Source of the DNA: Streptomyces sp. NBC_01264
Lineage (GTDB): Bacteria > Actinomycetota > Actinomycetes > Streptomycetales > Streptomycetaceae
Length of the DNA stretch: 64,000 bases
Direction: 5' to 3'
NCBI RefSeq assembly: GCF_026340675.1
Contig: NZ_JAPEOX010000001.1
Coordinates: 5,146,001-5,210,000 of the forward strand
Shown here: one piece after another, positions 34,418 through 43,196 of the stretch
How positions within the stretch are numbered: the first letter of the stretch is position 1
Layout of the letters: the number at the start of each line of letters is the position of its first letter
Made by a program: the position numbers and the translations under genes
The notes under the pieces: generated by a model
What the model was told of the DNA's origin: nothing
The model's input: the letters and a program-made list of their open reading frames with translations, nothing else
The model's database searches: none

Positions 34418-36078
34418 GAGGCGAGCCCTTCGGCGAGCGGGCCCAGCGCCAGGGCCGGGAAGTAGGTGAGGCCCGTGACGATGATGATCGTGCCGACGAG
34501 CAGGAAGGTGAACAGCGGCTTCTCGGTGCGCAGGGTGCCCGCGGTGGCGGGGACCGGCTGCTGTTCGGCGAGGGAGCCGGCCAGAGCCAGGACGAAGACC
34601 ATCGGCAGGAAGCGGCCGAGCAGCATCGCCAGACCGGTGGTGGTGTTGAACCACTGGGTGTTGGCGTTCAGGCCCGCGAAGGCCGATCCGTTGTTGTTTC
34701 CGGCCGAGGTGTAGGCGTAGAGGACCTCGGAGAAGCCGTGCGCGCCGCCGTTGGACATCGAGTGCCCGGGGGTCGGCAGGGCCATCGCCAGGGCCGTGAA
34801 GCCGAGCACGAGGGCGGGGGTGATGAGGATGTAGCAGGCGGCGAACTTGATCTGGCGGGTGCCGATCTTCTTGCCGAGGTACTCGGGGGTGCGGCCGACC
34901 ATCAGGCCGGCGATGAACACCGCGATGATCGCCATGATCAGCATGCCGTAGAGGCCGGAGCCGACGCCGCCGGGGGCGATCTCGCCGAGCTGCATGCCCA
35001 GCAGCTGGATGCCGCCGCCGAGGCCGGTGTAGGAGGAGTGGAAGGAGTTGACGGCGCCGGTCGAGGTCAGCGTCGTGGCGACCGAGAAGATCGCGGACGC
35101 GCCGATCCCGAAGCGGGCCTCCTTGCCCTCCATCGCACCGCCCGCGGCCTGGAGCGCCGGACCGTGGTGGCCGAATTCCGTCCACATCATCAGGGCGGTG
35201 AAGCCGAGCCAGATGGTGACCATCGTGGCGAGGATCGCGTAGCCCTGGCGGACCGATCCGATCATCTTCCCGAAGGTGCGGGTCAGCGCGAAGGGGACGA
35301 GCAGGATCAGGAAGATCTCGAAGAGGTTCGAGAAGGGACTCGGGTTCTCGAAGGGGTGGGCGGAGTTGGCGTTGAAGTAGCCGCCGCCGTTGGTGCCCAG
35401 CTCCTTGATGGCCTCCTGCGAGGCGACTGCCCCGCCGTTCCACTGCTGCTTGGCCCCCAGGAACTGCCCGACCTCGTGGATGCCGGAGAAGTTCTGGATG
35501 ACCCCGCAGGCCACCAGCACGACCGCGGCGATCACCGACAGCGGGAGCAGGATGCGGACGGTGCCGCGCACCATGTCGGCCCAGAAGTTGCCGAGTTCCC
35601 CGGTGCGGGAGCGCGCGAAGCCCCGTACGAGGGCCACCGCGACGGCCATGCCCACGGCGGCGGAGAGGAAGTTCTGCACGGCCAGGCCGCCGGTCTGCAC
35701 GAGCGGGCCCATGGCCTGCTCACCGGAGTACGACTGCCAGTTCGTGTTGGACACGAAGGAGGCGGCCGTGTTGAAGGCCTGGTCCGGCTTGATGGAGACG
35801 AAGCCGAGCGAGCCGGGCAGGTGGCCCTGCAGGCGCTGGAGCAGGTAGAGGAAGAGGACGCCCACCAGCGAGAAGGCGAGGACCGAGCGCAGGTACGCCG
35901 GCCAGCGCATCTCGGCGTTCGGGTTGGCGCCGACCGCCTTGTAGATCCACTTCTCGGGGGCCCAGTGCTTCTTCGAGGAGTAGACGCGGGCCATGTAATC
36001 GCCCAGGGGGCGATAGGCGAGGGCCAGGGCCGCGAAGAGCGCGAGCAGCTGGAGCACCCCGGCGAGGACGGGACTCAT
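34414..36078 (-). CDS. kdpA: Potassium-transporting ATPase subunit KdpA
   Basis: The 554-residue channel-like subunit binds and translocates K+. It has about ten membrane helices with four selectivity-filter-type loops, for example [39 protein letters not shown] and [14 protein letters not shown]. It lies between kdpF and kdpB, six bases after the kdpF stop. No kdpD or kdpE is in the window, so the regulators must be elsewhere. Confidence 0.98.
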   Translation of the reverse strand: MSPVLAGVLQLLALFAALALAYRPLGDYMARVYSSKKHWAPEKWIYKAVGANPNAEMRWPAYLRSVLAFSLVGVLFLYLLQRLQGHLPGSLGFVSIKPDQAFNTAASFVSNTNWQSYSGEQAMGPLVQTGGLAVQNFLSAAVGMAVAVALVRGFARSRTGELGNFWADMVRGTVRILLPLSVIAAVVLVACGVIQNFSGIHEVGQFLGAKQQWNGGAVASQEAIKELGTNGGGYFNANSAHPFENPSPFSNLFEIFLILLVPFALTRTFGKMIGSVRQGYAILATMVTIWLGFTALMMWTEFGHHGPALQAAGGAMEGKEARFGIGASAIFSVATTLTSTGAVNSFHSSYTGLGGGIQLLGMQLGEIAPGGVGSGLYGMLIMAIIAVFIAGLMVGRTPEYLGKKIGTRQIKFAACYILITPALVLGFTALAMALPTPGHSMSNGGAHGFSEVLYAYTSAGNNNGSAFAGLNANTQWFNTTTGLAMLLGRFLPMVFVLALAGSLAEQQPVPATAGTLRTEKPLFTFLLVGTIIIVTGLTYFPALALGPLAEGLAS

Positions 36079-36083
36079 CGGCG

Positions 36084-36173
36084 CTAGAACCTCTCCGGGA
36101 AGACGAGGGCGACGACGAGGTAACCCAGCAGGGCTACGGCGACCAGCAGGCCGACGACGTTTTCGGCGTTCAC
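36084..36173 (-). CDS. kdpF: Potassium-transporting ATPase small subunit KdpF
   Basis: The 29-residue single-helix peptide ([23 protein letters not shown] then FPERF) has the length and the charged PERF tail expected of KdpF, which stabilises the KdpABC complex. Its GTG start overlaps the stop of the upstream 27-residue peptide by four bases, and kdpA follows closely. Confidence 0.9.
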   Translation of the reverse strand: MNAENVVGLLVAVALLGYLVVALVFPERF

Positions 36174-36253
36174 AGCTTGGCCACCCCCTTGGCGACGAGG
36201 ACCACCAGCGCGAAGACCGCGATCGTGATGACGACGAAGGCCAGATCGGCCAT
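36170..36253 (-). CDS. 27-aa single-helix membrane peptide upstream of kdpF
   Basis: The first gene of the kdp operon encodes [20 protein letters not shown] followed by AKGVAKL: one hydrophobic helix with a basic end. GGGAGCTC precedes the ATG at a normal distance. The stop overlaps the kdpF start (GTGA). Third positions are almost all G or C, supporting translation. It resembles a second KdpF-like stabiliser but lacks the PERF tail. I recall similar tiny frames before kdpF in other Streptomyces, usually unannotated. Its role in the pump is unknown. Confidence 0.75.
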   Translation of the reverse strand: MADLAFVVITIAVFALVVLVAKGVAKL

Positions 36254-36333
36254 CGTGAGCTCCCGGAGGGTTCGAGGGCGGGCGTTTTTCGGACACCTCT
36301 GAGTGGAACGCCCTTTCGGGGCCTCACAGGCTT

Positions 36334-36384
36334 CCTTGACGGGGCCCATACGCCCGTTGGCGCGGCCTTGACGGGTCCCTAACG
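36334..36384 (-). promoter_or_regulatory. Direct-repeat element upstream of the kdp operon
   Basis: CCTTGACGGGGCCCATACG (36334-36352) and CCTTGACGGGTCCCTAACG (36366-36384) are 19-bp direct repeats with 16 identical positions and 32-bp spacing, about three helical turns. They lie 80-130 bp before the first kdp start. They are candidates for a KdpE-type activator site. The rest of the 315-base intergenic stretch up to the SDR gene shows an AT-rich region near 36420-36520 that probably holds the SDR promoter. Confidence 0.5.
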
Positions 36385-36568
36385 CGGGTGGACGTGACGT
36401 GCGCTCAGGCTAAGTGGATCTGGGGGGATATGCCTGAGATGTTCTGATTGTCGTTCTGTGGGCAGAAGATCGAATTCCGCCTGATGGAAATTGCTTTCCG
36501 ACATGTGGTATTCGCGTTATGCTCCGGCGGTCCGCACCCGGAAGCGAACCCCTGCCAGGAGGAATGCC

Positions 36569-37381
36569 ATGTCCGAGTCCCGAACCGAACTCCGTACCGA
36601 GCCACGTACCGAGCCACGTACCGAGCCACGTACCGAGCCCGGTGCCGAGACCCGTGTCGCCCTGATCACCGGCTCCTCCTCCGGCATCGGCGCCGGCATC
36701 GCCCGCAGGCTGGCCGCGGCCGGCATCCGCGTGGTCCTGAACTCGGCGCGCAGCGAGAGCGCGGGCAAGGCGCTCGCCGCCGAACTGCCCGACGCGGTCT
36801 ACGTACGGGGCGACGTCGCGGACGCCGAGGACGCGCGGCGGATCGTCCGGACGGCCATCGACACGTACGGGCGGCTCGACATCCTGGTCAACAACGCGGG
36901 CGTCACCCGGTTCATCCCCCTGGACGACCTGGACGCGGCCGACGCCGACGCCTGGCGCGAGATCTTCGAGGTCAACGTCGTCGGCACCTGGCAGATGGTC
37001 ACCGCCGCCACCCCCCACCTGCGGGAATCCGGCGCGGGCTCGATCATCAACGTCTCCTCGGTCTCCGCGACCCGCGCGCTGGGCAGCTCCATCCCCTACG
37101 CCGTCAGCAAGGCCGCGGTGAACCACATGACCCGGCTGCTGGCCTCCCAGCTCGGACCCGCCGTCCGGGTGAACGCGATCGCACCCGGCCTGATCGACAC
37201 CCCCTGGTACGAGGGCGAGGACCAGGTGTGGGAGAGCTCGCGGGAGTGGATCACCGAGAACACCCCGCTGCGCCGCGTGGGCACCCCCGAGGACGTGGCC
37301 GAGGCCGCGCTCTACCTGGTCGACGCCGCCTACACGACCGGCGACGTGCTCACCGTCGACGGCGGCCGGCACGTCGTCTGA
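36569..37381 (+). CDS. Short-chain dehydrogenase/reductase (SDR, classical)
   Basis: The 270-residue NAD(P)-dependent oxidoreductase has the classical SDR set: TGSSSGIG cofactor loop, NNAG, the catalytic Ser in NVSSVS, and YAVSK with catalytic Tyr and Lys. The C-terminal IAPGLIDTPW and GDVLTVDGGRHVV are also typical. The substrate is unknown. ATG 36569 has an AGGAGGAAT ribosome site. The first 20 codons contain four RTEP units encoded by 12-bp tandem repeats, giving a variable N-terminus before the fold. It precedes a class III aminotransferase by 53 bases on the same strand. Confidence 0.9.
   Translation: MSESRTELRTEPRTEPRTEPRTEPGAETRVALITGSSSGIGAGIARRLAAAGIRVVLNSARSESAGKALAAELPDAVYVRGDVADAEDARRIVRTAIDTYGRLDILVNNAGVTRFIPLDDLDAADADAWREIFEVNVVGTWQMVTAATPHLRESGAGSIINVSSVSATRALGSSIPYAVSKAAVNHMTRLLASQLGPAVRVNAIAPGLIDTPWYEGEDQVWESSREWITENTPLRRVGTPEDVAEAALYLVDAAYTTGDVLTVDGGRHVV
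36593..36640 (+). repeat. Four 12-bp tandem repeats in the SDR gene
   Basis: CGTACCGAGCCA is repeated three times exactly and a fourth time with one change, in frame, encoding RTEP units. Copy-number changes would keep the frame. Confidence 0.85.
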
Positions 37382-37434
37382 CGCGCCCGGCCATCCCCAC
37401 CGGATTCCACATCGTGGACAACTACCCTCGGAAT

Positions 37435-38799
37435 ATGAACTCAGAAGCCGACGCACCCGCCACCTCTGCAAAGGCCACCGTGAAGGCCGACGACCGCAGT
37501 CACGTCTTCCACTCCTGGTCGGCCCAAGAGCTCATCGACCCGCTCGCCGTGGCGGGTGCCGAGGGTTCCTACTTCTGGGACTACGACGGCAACCGCTTCC
37601 TCGACTTCTCCAGCGCCCTCGTCTACACGAACATCGGCTACCAGCACCCGAAGGTGGCCGCGGCCATCGCCGAGCAGGCCGGCAAGCTCTGCACCGTCGC
37701 GCCCGGCTTCGCCGTCGACGTGCGCTCCGAGGTCGCCCGGCTGATCGCCGAGCGCACCCCGGGCGACCTCGACAAGATCTTCTTCACCAACGCCGGCGCC
37801 GAGGCCGTGGAGAACGCCGTCCGCATGGCCCGGGTGCACACCGGCCGCGCCAAGGTGCTCTCCGCGTACCGCTCGTACCACGGCGCCACCTCCACCGCGA
37901 TCAACCTCACCGGGGACGCGCGCCGCTTCGGCAACGACACCGCCACCGCCGGCGTCGTGCACTTCTGGGGGCCCTTCGCCTACCGCTCGCCCTTCTACGC
38001 GGCCACCCCCGCCGAGGAGTGCGAGCGCGCGCTGCGCCACCTGGAGGACACCATCGTCTTCGAGGGCCCGCAGTCCATCGCCGCGATCATCCTGGAGACC
38101 GTCGGCGGCGCCCCCGGCGTGCTCGTGCACCCCGACGGCTACCTGGCCGGGGTCCGCGCGCTCTGCGACCGCTTCGGCATCGTCTTCATCCTCGACGAGA
38201 TCATGGTCGGCTTCGGGCGCACCGGTAAGTGGTTCGCCTCCGAGCACTGGGACGTCACACCCGACCTCATCTGCTTCGCCAAGGGCGTCACCAGCGGCTA
38301 CGTCCCCCTCGGCGGGGTCGCCATCTCGGCCGCCATCGCCGAGACCTTCGCCCGCCGCCCCTACCCGGGCGGGCTGACCTACTCCGGGCACGTGCTGGCC
38401 TGCGCCGCCGCCGTCGCGACGATCAACGTCATGGAGGAGGAGGGCACCGTCGAGCAGTCCGCCCGCACGGGCGCGGAACTGCTCGGCCCGGGCCTCGCCG
38501 CCCTCGCCGAACGCCACCCGTCCGTCGGGGAGGTCCGCGGGCTCGGCACGTTCTGGGCCCTGGAGCTCGTACGGAACAAGGAGACGCGCGAGCCGCTGGT
38601 CCCGTACAACGCCGCGGGCGCGGACAACGCGCCGATGGCCGAGTTCGGGGCGGCCCTGAAGAAGGCCGGCCTGTGGCCGCTGCTCGCCGGGAACCGCATC
38701 CACGTCGCGCCGCCCTGCAACGTGTCCGCCGAGGACGTGGAAAAGGGGCTCCGGATCATCGACGAGGCCCTGATGGTGGCCGATGCGCACACGGTCTGA
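37435..38799 (+). CDS. Class III (fold type I) PLP-dependent aminotransferase
   Basis: The 454-residue enzyme belongs to the omega-aminotransferase/taurine-pyruvate-aminotransferase-like group. Key elements are FTNAGAEAVENAVRMAR, YRSYHGATSTAINLTGD, the PLP-binding Asp in FILDEIMVGFGRTGKWFA and the Schiff-base Lys in ICFAKGVTSGYVPLGGV. It transfers an amino group between an omega-amine and a keto acid; the donor is unknown. ATG 37435 is the start. A TCCAC-ATC-GTGGA inverted repeat lies 16 bases upstream and may be an operator. An SDR upstream and uricase downstream could hint at nitrogen scavenging, but no pathway is certain. Confidence 0.88.
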   Translation: MNSEADAPATSAKATVKADDRSHVFHSWSAQELIDPLAVAGAEGSYFWDYDGNRFLDFSSALVYTNIGYQHPKVAAAIAEQAGKLCTVAPGFAVDVRSEVARLIAERTPGDLDKIFFTNAGAEAVENAVRMARVHTGRAKVLSAYRSYHGATSTAINLTGDARRFGNDTATAGVVHFWGPFAYRSPFYAATPAEECERALRHLEDTIVFEGPQSIAAIILETVGGAPGVLVHPDGYLAGVRALCDRFGIVFILDEIMVGFGRTGKWFASEHWDVTPDLICFAKGVTSGYVPLGGVAISAAIAETFARRPYPGGLTYSGHVLACAAAVATINVMEEEGTVEQSARTGAELLGPGLAALAERHPSVGEVRGLGTFWALELVRNKETREPLVPYNAAGADNAPMAEFGAALKKAGLWPLLAGNRIHVAPPCNVSAEDVEKGLRIIDEALMVADAHTV

Positions 38800-39054
38800 C
38801 ATGCGCCGCTCATAAGGTCGCCCAAACCGTGGGTGCCTGTTCTCGGAGGATCCGCTCTCTTACGAACGGCATGTGAACGTGCTGGAATCAACAGGCACCT
38901 ACGGACCGGGATGCACGTCAGTCCCGGGGCGGTCCACGCGAGGAATCGGCGTGACCGAACGGCGGGGGGCGGGCTGCGCGTCCGCCGGACGCCGGGCGTA
39001 CGGGATCCAGACAACCGGACTCCGTGTTCCCGAGTACCCGAAGGAAGACAGCGC

Positions 39055-39972
39055 ATGAGCAAGCACGTCCTCGCCCAGAACCAGTACGGCAAGGCCGAGA
39101 ACCGCATCGTCAAGGTCACCCGCAAGGGCAGCGACGGTTCCTGGCACGAGATCCGCGACCTCAACGTCTCCGTCGCGCTGCGCGGCGAGTTCCGCGACGT
39201 CCACCTCACCGGTGACAACGCCAACTGCCTCCCCACCGACACCACCAAGAACACGGTGTACGCGTTCTCCAAGGAGCACGGCGTCGCCTCCCCCGAGGCC
39301 TTCGGCATCCTGCTCGCCAAGCACTTCGTCTCCTCCCAGGCCCCGATCCGCGAGGCGCAGATCCGCGTCGAGGAGTACGCCTGGGAGCGGATCCCGGTCC
39401 CGACGCGCAAGGAGCAGCACTCGTTCGCCCTCAAGGGCACCGAGGTGCGCACCGCGCAGATCACGTACAGCGAGACCACCGGTCTCCAGGTGATCTCGGG
39501 TCTGAAGGACCTGACCGTGATGAACTCGACCAACTCCGAGTTCCACGGCTTCATCAAGGACAAGTACACGACGCTGCAGGAGGCGTACGACCGCATCCTG
39601 GCGACCAAGGTCACCGCGCGCTGGGCGCACTCGGCCCTCGCCGCCGACGACGCCGAGTACGACTGGGACCAGTCGTACAAGAAGGTCCGCAAGAACATGC
39701 TGGAAGCCTTCGCGGAGACCTACTCGTACTCCCTGCAGCAGACCCTGAACCAGATGGCCGAGCGCGTGCTCGACAACTGCCCGCGGGTCAACGAGGTGCG
39801 CCTCAACCTCCCCAACAAGCACCACTTCCTCGTCGACCTGGAGCCCTTCGGCCTCAAGAACGACAACGAGGTCTACTTCGCGGCGGACCGCATGTACGGC
39901 CTCATCGAGGGCACCGTGCACCGCGACGGCGTGCAGCCGGTGATCGCCACGAGCGACTGGATCGTGGCCTGA
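39055..39972 (+). CDS. Urate oxidase (uricase)
   Basis: The 305-residue cofactor-free enzyme oxidises urate to 5-hydroxyisourate in purine catabolism. It shows the tandem T-fold: a first half with LTGDNANCLPTDTTKNTVYAF, ending with the substrate-region RKEQHSFALKG, and a second half with TVMNSTNSEFHGFIKDKYTTL and NLPNKHHFLVDLEPFGLKNDNEVYFAADRMYGLIEGTV. The catalytic Thr-Lys pair region (PTDTTKNTVY) is intact. ATG 39055 follows AAGGAAG. The downstream enzymes HIU hydrolase and OHCU decarboxylase are not adjacent. A terminator lies after it. Confidence 0.96.
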   Translation: MSKHVLAQNQYGKAENRIVKVTRKGSDGSWHEIRDLNVSVALRGEFRDVHLTGDNANCLPTDTTKNTVYAFSKEHGVASPEAFGILLAKHFVSSQAPIREAQIRVEEYAWERIPVPTRKEQHSFALKGTEVRTAQITYSETTGLQVISGLKDLTVMNSTNSEFHGFIKDKYTTLQEAYDRILATKVTARWAHSALAADDAEYDWDQSYKKVRKNMLEAFAETYSYSLQQTLNQMAERVLDNCPRVNEVRLNLPNKHHFLVDLEPFGLKNDNEVYFAADRMYGLIEGTVHRDGVQPVIATSDWIVA

Positions 39973-39996
39973 CGCCCGCTCCGCACCCACGGTAGT

Positions 39997-40029
39997 TCGG
40001 CCCGGACCGCGTCGCGGGGTCCGGGCCGA
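39997..40029. terminator. Hairpin between convergent uricase and phosphatase-like genes
   Basis: TCGGCCCGGAC and GTCCGGGCCGA form an 11-bp perfect stem with an 11-base loop. It starts 24 bases after the uricase stop and ends 10 bases before the other gene's stop, so it can serve both. Confidence 0.75.
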
Positions 40030-40038
40030 TCCGCGTTC

Positions 40039-40500
40039 TCACCCGGAAGCGGCCTCCGGCTGCCCCACGAGCAGGTTCCAGCGCCCGGAGCGGCCCGTCA
40101 GCGCCGTCACCGACCCGGGCCGTACGTCGAGCCGCCAGAAGGCGGCCGCCGGCAGCTCCAGGGCCCACACCACGGCCGCCCGTACGACGCCCTGCCCGGT
40201 CACCGCCCGGTGCGTCCCCGGCGCCAGCGCGCCCAGGTGTGCGCCGACCCGCGCGATCAGCGCCTCCACCGACTCCGCGCCGCCCGGGGGCGCGTAGGCG
40301 GTGTCGGTCATCCACCGCCGCAGCCCCTCGGGGTCCTCCCCGGCCACGTCGTCCATGGCCCGCCCGGCCCAGGCGCCGTGGTCCTGTCCGCGCAGCCCTT
40401 CGTGCCCGGGGCACGGATCCCCGTGGGGGAAGCGGTGGGAGCGCGCCGCTTCGTCCAGCGGGGGTGTCACGAGCCGGACTCGTACGATGGTGGGGTGCAC
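40039..40500 (-). CDS. Degenerate histidine-phosphatase (CobC/phosphoglycerate-mutase-like) protein
   Basis: The 153-residue protein aligns to the actinobacterial histidine phosphatase family through LRGQDHGAWAGRAMDDVAGEDPEGLRRWMTD, PPGGAESVEALIARVG and the end RSGRWNLLVGQ. The N-terminal RHG catalytic motif is absent. The second catalytic His, normally in VTH, is Gly (VTGQGVVRAAVVWAL). The segment between the first strand and LRGQDHGAW is about 30 residues shorter than usual. It is probably inactive as a phosphatase, or a pseudogene. GTG 40500 is the likely start. Related genes often sit near cobalamin or cobalt-transport loci, and cbtBA lies 1.6 kb away. Confidence 0.6.
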   Translation of the reverse strand: MHPTIVRVRLVTPPLDEAARSHRFPHGDPCPGHEGLRGQDHGAWAGRAMDDVAGEDPEGLRRWMTDTAYAPPGGAESVEALIARVGAHLGALAPGTHRAVTGQGVVRAAVVWALELPAAAFWRLDVRPGSVTALTGRSGRWNLLVGQPEAASG

Positions 40501-40621
40501 CGCCCGAGTGTCCCGGGGTTTCGCATCGCGTTCAACCATCGGACATCTAATGACCGCGGACATGACCATCACTCCGGCGAGCGTCTTCCCCCCAGGGCAA
40601 AACCCTTGCAAAGGAAGAACA

Positions 40622-41908
40622 TTGACCATACGTTCGGCCGCCCGCGCCTCCGTACTCGCGCTGTGTACCGCACTCGCCGCGTCCGTCGCGCTCCCGGCAC
40701 AAGCCTCCTCGATCGCCGCCGTCCGGCCCACGGCCGAGACCGCGCCGCTGTACGACGACGCGGCCGGCGGCGACGCCAACGCGGATGACCCGTCGATCTG
40801 GCGCAACGCCGCCGACCCGGGCCGCAGCCTGGTGATCGCGACCGCCAAGCAGGGGGGCTTGCGGGTCTACGACCTGGAGGCCCGGCAGGTGCAGTCGCTG
40901 CCCGCCCCGGCCGGACCGGGCGCCGACGACGCACCCGGCCGCTTCAACAACGTCGACCTGGTCAGCGGCCTGCGCCTGGGCGGCGGGCGCGCCGATGTCG
41001 CGGTGGTCAGCGACCGGGGCAACGACCGGCTGCGGATCTACCGCATCGACCGGAACCGGCCCGGCGGCCCGCTCACCGACGTCACCGACCCGGCGGCGCG
41101 CCCGGTGTTCTCCGCCGACCAGGCCGAGATCAACGAGCAGAAGACCGCGTACGGCCTCGCCACCTGGACGGACCGCAGGACCGGCCGGTCCTACGCGGCG
41201 GTCAGCCAGCGCAACCGCACCCGGATCGCCCTCCTGGAGCTGATCGCCACGCCCGCCGGCACGGTCGGCTACCGCCAGGTCCGCACGCTCGACCTGCCGT
41301 CCTCCTTCCGCCTGCCGAACGGCGCCGCCTGGACGCCCTGTCTCGAGCCGGGCGAGCTGCCGCAGGTCGAGGGCATGGTCGTCGACCCCGCGGACGGCAC
41401 CCTGTACGCGGGGCAGGAGGACGTCGGGATCTGGCGCATCGACGCGGGCCTCACCGGCACGCCGAAGCTGATCGACAAGGTGCGCGAGTACGGCGTGCCC
41501 GGCACCTACGACGAGGAGACCGAGGAGTGCGCGCCCGGCGCCGATCCCGGCTACGGCGGCAAGCGCCTGAAGGCCGACGTCGAGGGCCTGACCCTGGTCA
41601 CCGAAGCCGGCGGCGACGGCTACCTGCTCGCCTCCAGCCAGGGCGACGACACCTTCGTCGCCTACGACCGCGAGCGCGAGGACCACAACGAGTTCGAGGG
41701 CGCCTTCCGCATCACCGCGGCCTCCGCCACCCTCGACGGCTCCGAGGTGTGTGACGGGGCCGCGGCCCTCAACGCCCCCCTCGGCAAGCGCTACCCCCGC
41801 GGCCTGCTCGTCGTCCAGGACGGCCGGGAGACCCCCGGGGACGGCGACCGCGAGGCGACCGGCTTCAAGTTCGTCGACCTGGGACAGGTGATCGACGCCA
41901 TCGGCTGA
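40622..41908 (+). CDS. Beta-propeller phytase, secreted
   Basis: The 428-residue precursor has a Sec signal (TIRSAARASVLALCTALAAS, then VALPAQASS) and the 3-phytase/BPP fold, with GGDANADDPSIW, EINEQKTAYGLATW and KADVEGLTLV. BPP enzymes are calcium-dependent and release phosphate from phytate. The TTG at 40622 has AAGGAAG at a normal distance and no better ATG is near, so a TTG start is chosen. GTTCAACCATC 90 bp upstream is a weak PHO-box-like match, in line with phosphate control. Together with PhoX at 14.3 kb it suggests phosphate scavenging outside the cell. Confidence 0.9.
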   Translation: MTIRSAARASVLALCTALAASVALPAQASSIAAVRPTAETAPLYDDAAGGDANADDPSIWRNAADPGRSLVIATAKQGGLRVYDLEARQVQSLPAPAGPGADDAPGRFNNVDLVSGLRLGGGRADVAVVSDRGNDRLRIYRIDRNRPGGPLTDVTDPAARPVFSADQAEINEQKTAYGLATWTDRRTGRSYAAVSQRNRTRIALLELIATPAGTVGYRQVRTLDLPSSFRLPNGAAWTPCLEPGELPQVEGMVVDPADGTLYAGQEDVGIWRIDAGLTGTPKLIDKVREYGVPGTYDEETEECAPGADPGYGGKRLKADVEGLTLVTEAGGDGYLLASSQGDDTFVAYDREREDHNEFEGAFRITAASATLDGSEVCDGAAALNAPLGKRYPRGLLVVQDGRETPGDGDREATGFKFVDLGQVIDAIG

Positions 41909-41989
41909 TTCCATCGGTCGGCGGGACGACCGGTGAGGTGAGACGGAGCCCTCCTGCGGGGACGCTGTAAGGCCGCCATAAAGAGCGGT

Positions 41990-42100
41990 ACGGTGGCGGA
42001 CGACAAGACGACGGTATGACGGAAGTCCGGTTGAGAATCCGGCACGGTCGCGCCACTGTGAATCCTCCCGGAGGGGGAGGAAAGTCAGACCCGCCACCGT
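41990..42100 (+). ncRNA. Cobalamin riboswitch
   Basis: ACGGTGGCGG (41990-41999) pairs perfectly with CCGCCACCGT (42091-42100) as the closing P1 stem. Between them are GGAAGTCCGGTTGAGAATCC, the B12 box GCGCCACTG and AAAGTCAGACC. These are hallmark conserved blocks of the adenosylcobalamin riboswitch. The downstream ribosome site of cbtB at about 42137-42143 is the likely regulated element, so high cobalamin should shut off the cobalt transporter. Confidence 0.95.
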
Positions 42101-42151
42101 CGTCGAAAGCACCAATGACCGGGACGCGTGTTCCCTCTGGAGGCTCCTGCC

Positions 42152-42370
42152 ATGGCCAACTCCGCCGTGCCCACGACTGCCACCCCCCTGGCCGTCGCAC
42201 CCATCTCCCTCACCGCTCTGGCCCCTTGGGCGCTGTTCGCCGGTGTCCTGATGCTGGTCCTGCTCTACCTCGTCGGCGCCGAGCAGGGCGCCACCGCGAT
42301 CTTCGAAGGCGACACCATCCACGAGTGGATGCACGACGGTCGCCACCTCCTCGGCTTCCCCTGCCACTGA
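42152..42370 (+). CDS. cbtB: Cobalt transporter subunit CbtB
   Basis: The 72-residue protein has one membrane helix (LAPWALFAGVLMLVLLYLVGA) and a C-terminal His-rich tail (HEWMHDGRHLLGFPCH) that can bind cobalt. Size and tail match CbtB. CTGGAGG lies 8 bases before ATG 42152, just after the cobalamin riboswitch. cbtA follows after 30 bases. Confidence 0.93.
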   Translation: MANSAVPTTATPLAVAPISLTALAPWALFAGVLMLVLLYLVGAEQGATAIFEGDTIHEWMHDGRHLLGFPCH

Positions 42371-42400
42371 TCCACCGATCCGCAAGGGACCGATCACTCC

Positions 42401-43156
42401 ATGAACACCATCTCCCCCCGCGTGCTCCTCGTCCGGGGCATGCTCGCCGGCCTGCTGGCGGGCATCGCCGCGTTCCTCGTCGCGTACCTCCTGGGCGAGT
42501 CCCAGGTCGACGCGGCGATCGCCATCGAGGAAGCCGGAGCCCACGACCACCACGGTGACGCCGAGGCGGCCCCGGTCAGCCGGGCGCTCCAGGCCACGGC
42601 CGGCCTGGGCACCGGAACCCTGCTCTACGGCATCGCGCTCGGCGGCATCGCCGCGCTCGTCTACTGCTACGCCCTGGGCCGGATCGGCCGCTTCGGCCCC
42701 CGGGCCACGGCGCTGCTGGTGTCCGGCGGTCTGTTCGTCACCGTCTCCCTGGTGCCGTTCTTCAAGTACCCCGCCAATCCGCCGGCCGTCGGAGACCCCG
42801 AGACCACGGTCCAGCGGACCACCCTCTACGTCCTGATGCTCGCGCTCGGCCTGCTGCTCGCGGCGGCCGCGCTGATCCTGGGCCGGCGCCTCGCGCCGGG
42901 CCTGGGCAACTTGGACGCCTCGGTCGTCGCCTCGCTCGCCTTCGTGGCGGCCGTCGGCGTGGCCTACGCGCTGCTGCCGGGCATCAACGAGGTGCCGGAG
43001 GGCTTCCCGGCGGCGCTCGTCTGGCAGTTCCGGCTCGCCTCGCTCGCCATCCAGGCCGCGATGTGGAGCACTTTCGGCCTGGCTTTCGGATTTCTTGCCG
43101 AACGGGCCCTTGTCCCCGCCGCCGCTCCCAAGGAGGCTGTACAGCCTGCGAGTTGA
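42401..43156 (+). CDS. cbtA: Cobalt transporter subunit CbtA
   Basis: The 251-residue protein has about six membrane helices starting VRGMLAGLLAGIAAFLVAYLLGE. The first loop holds AHDHHGD, a metal-binding-like His/Asp motif, and the region FFKYPANPPAVGDPETTVQRT is typical of CbtA. CbtA and CbtB import cobalt for cobalamin synthesis, and both lie under the riboswitch. Confidence 0.93.
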   Translation: MNTISPRVLLVRGMLAGLLAGIAAFLVAYLLGESQVDAAIAIEEAGAHDHHGDAEAAPVSRALQATAGLGTGTLLYGIALGGIAALVYCYALGRIGRFGPRATALLVSGGLFVTVSLVPFFKYPANPPAVGDPETTVQRTTLYVLMLALGLLLAAAALILGRRLAPGLGNLDASVVASLAFVAAVGVAYALLPGINEVPEGFPAALVWQFRLASLAIQAAMWSTFGLAFGFLAERALVPAAAPKEAVQPAS

Positions 43157-43196
43157 CGTCTTGCGTGCGGGTGACTGAAAGGCTGGTGACGGCGGG

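Noticed and set aside
38873..39058. 61-codon frame ending in an ATGA overlap with uricase
   Set aside because: Third-position GC is low (many tca, aca, gga codons), the protein looks random, and uricase has its own AAGGAAG ribosome site.
40530..40550. PHO box before the phytase
   Set aside because: Only one GTTCAACC-like unit is recognisable and the second unit does not match, so it is mentioned in the phytase entry but not listed as a feature.
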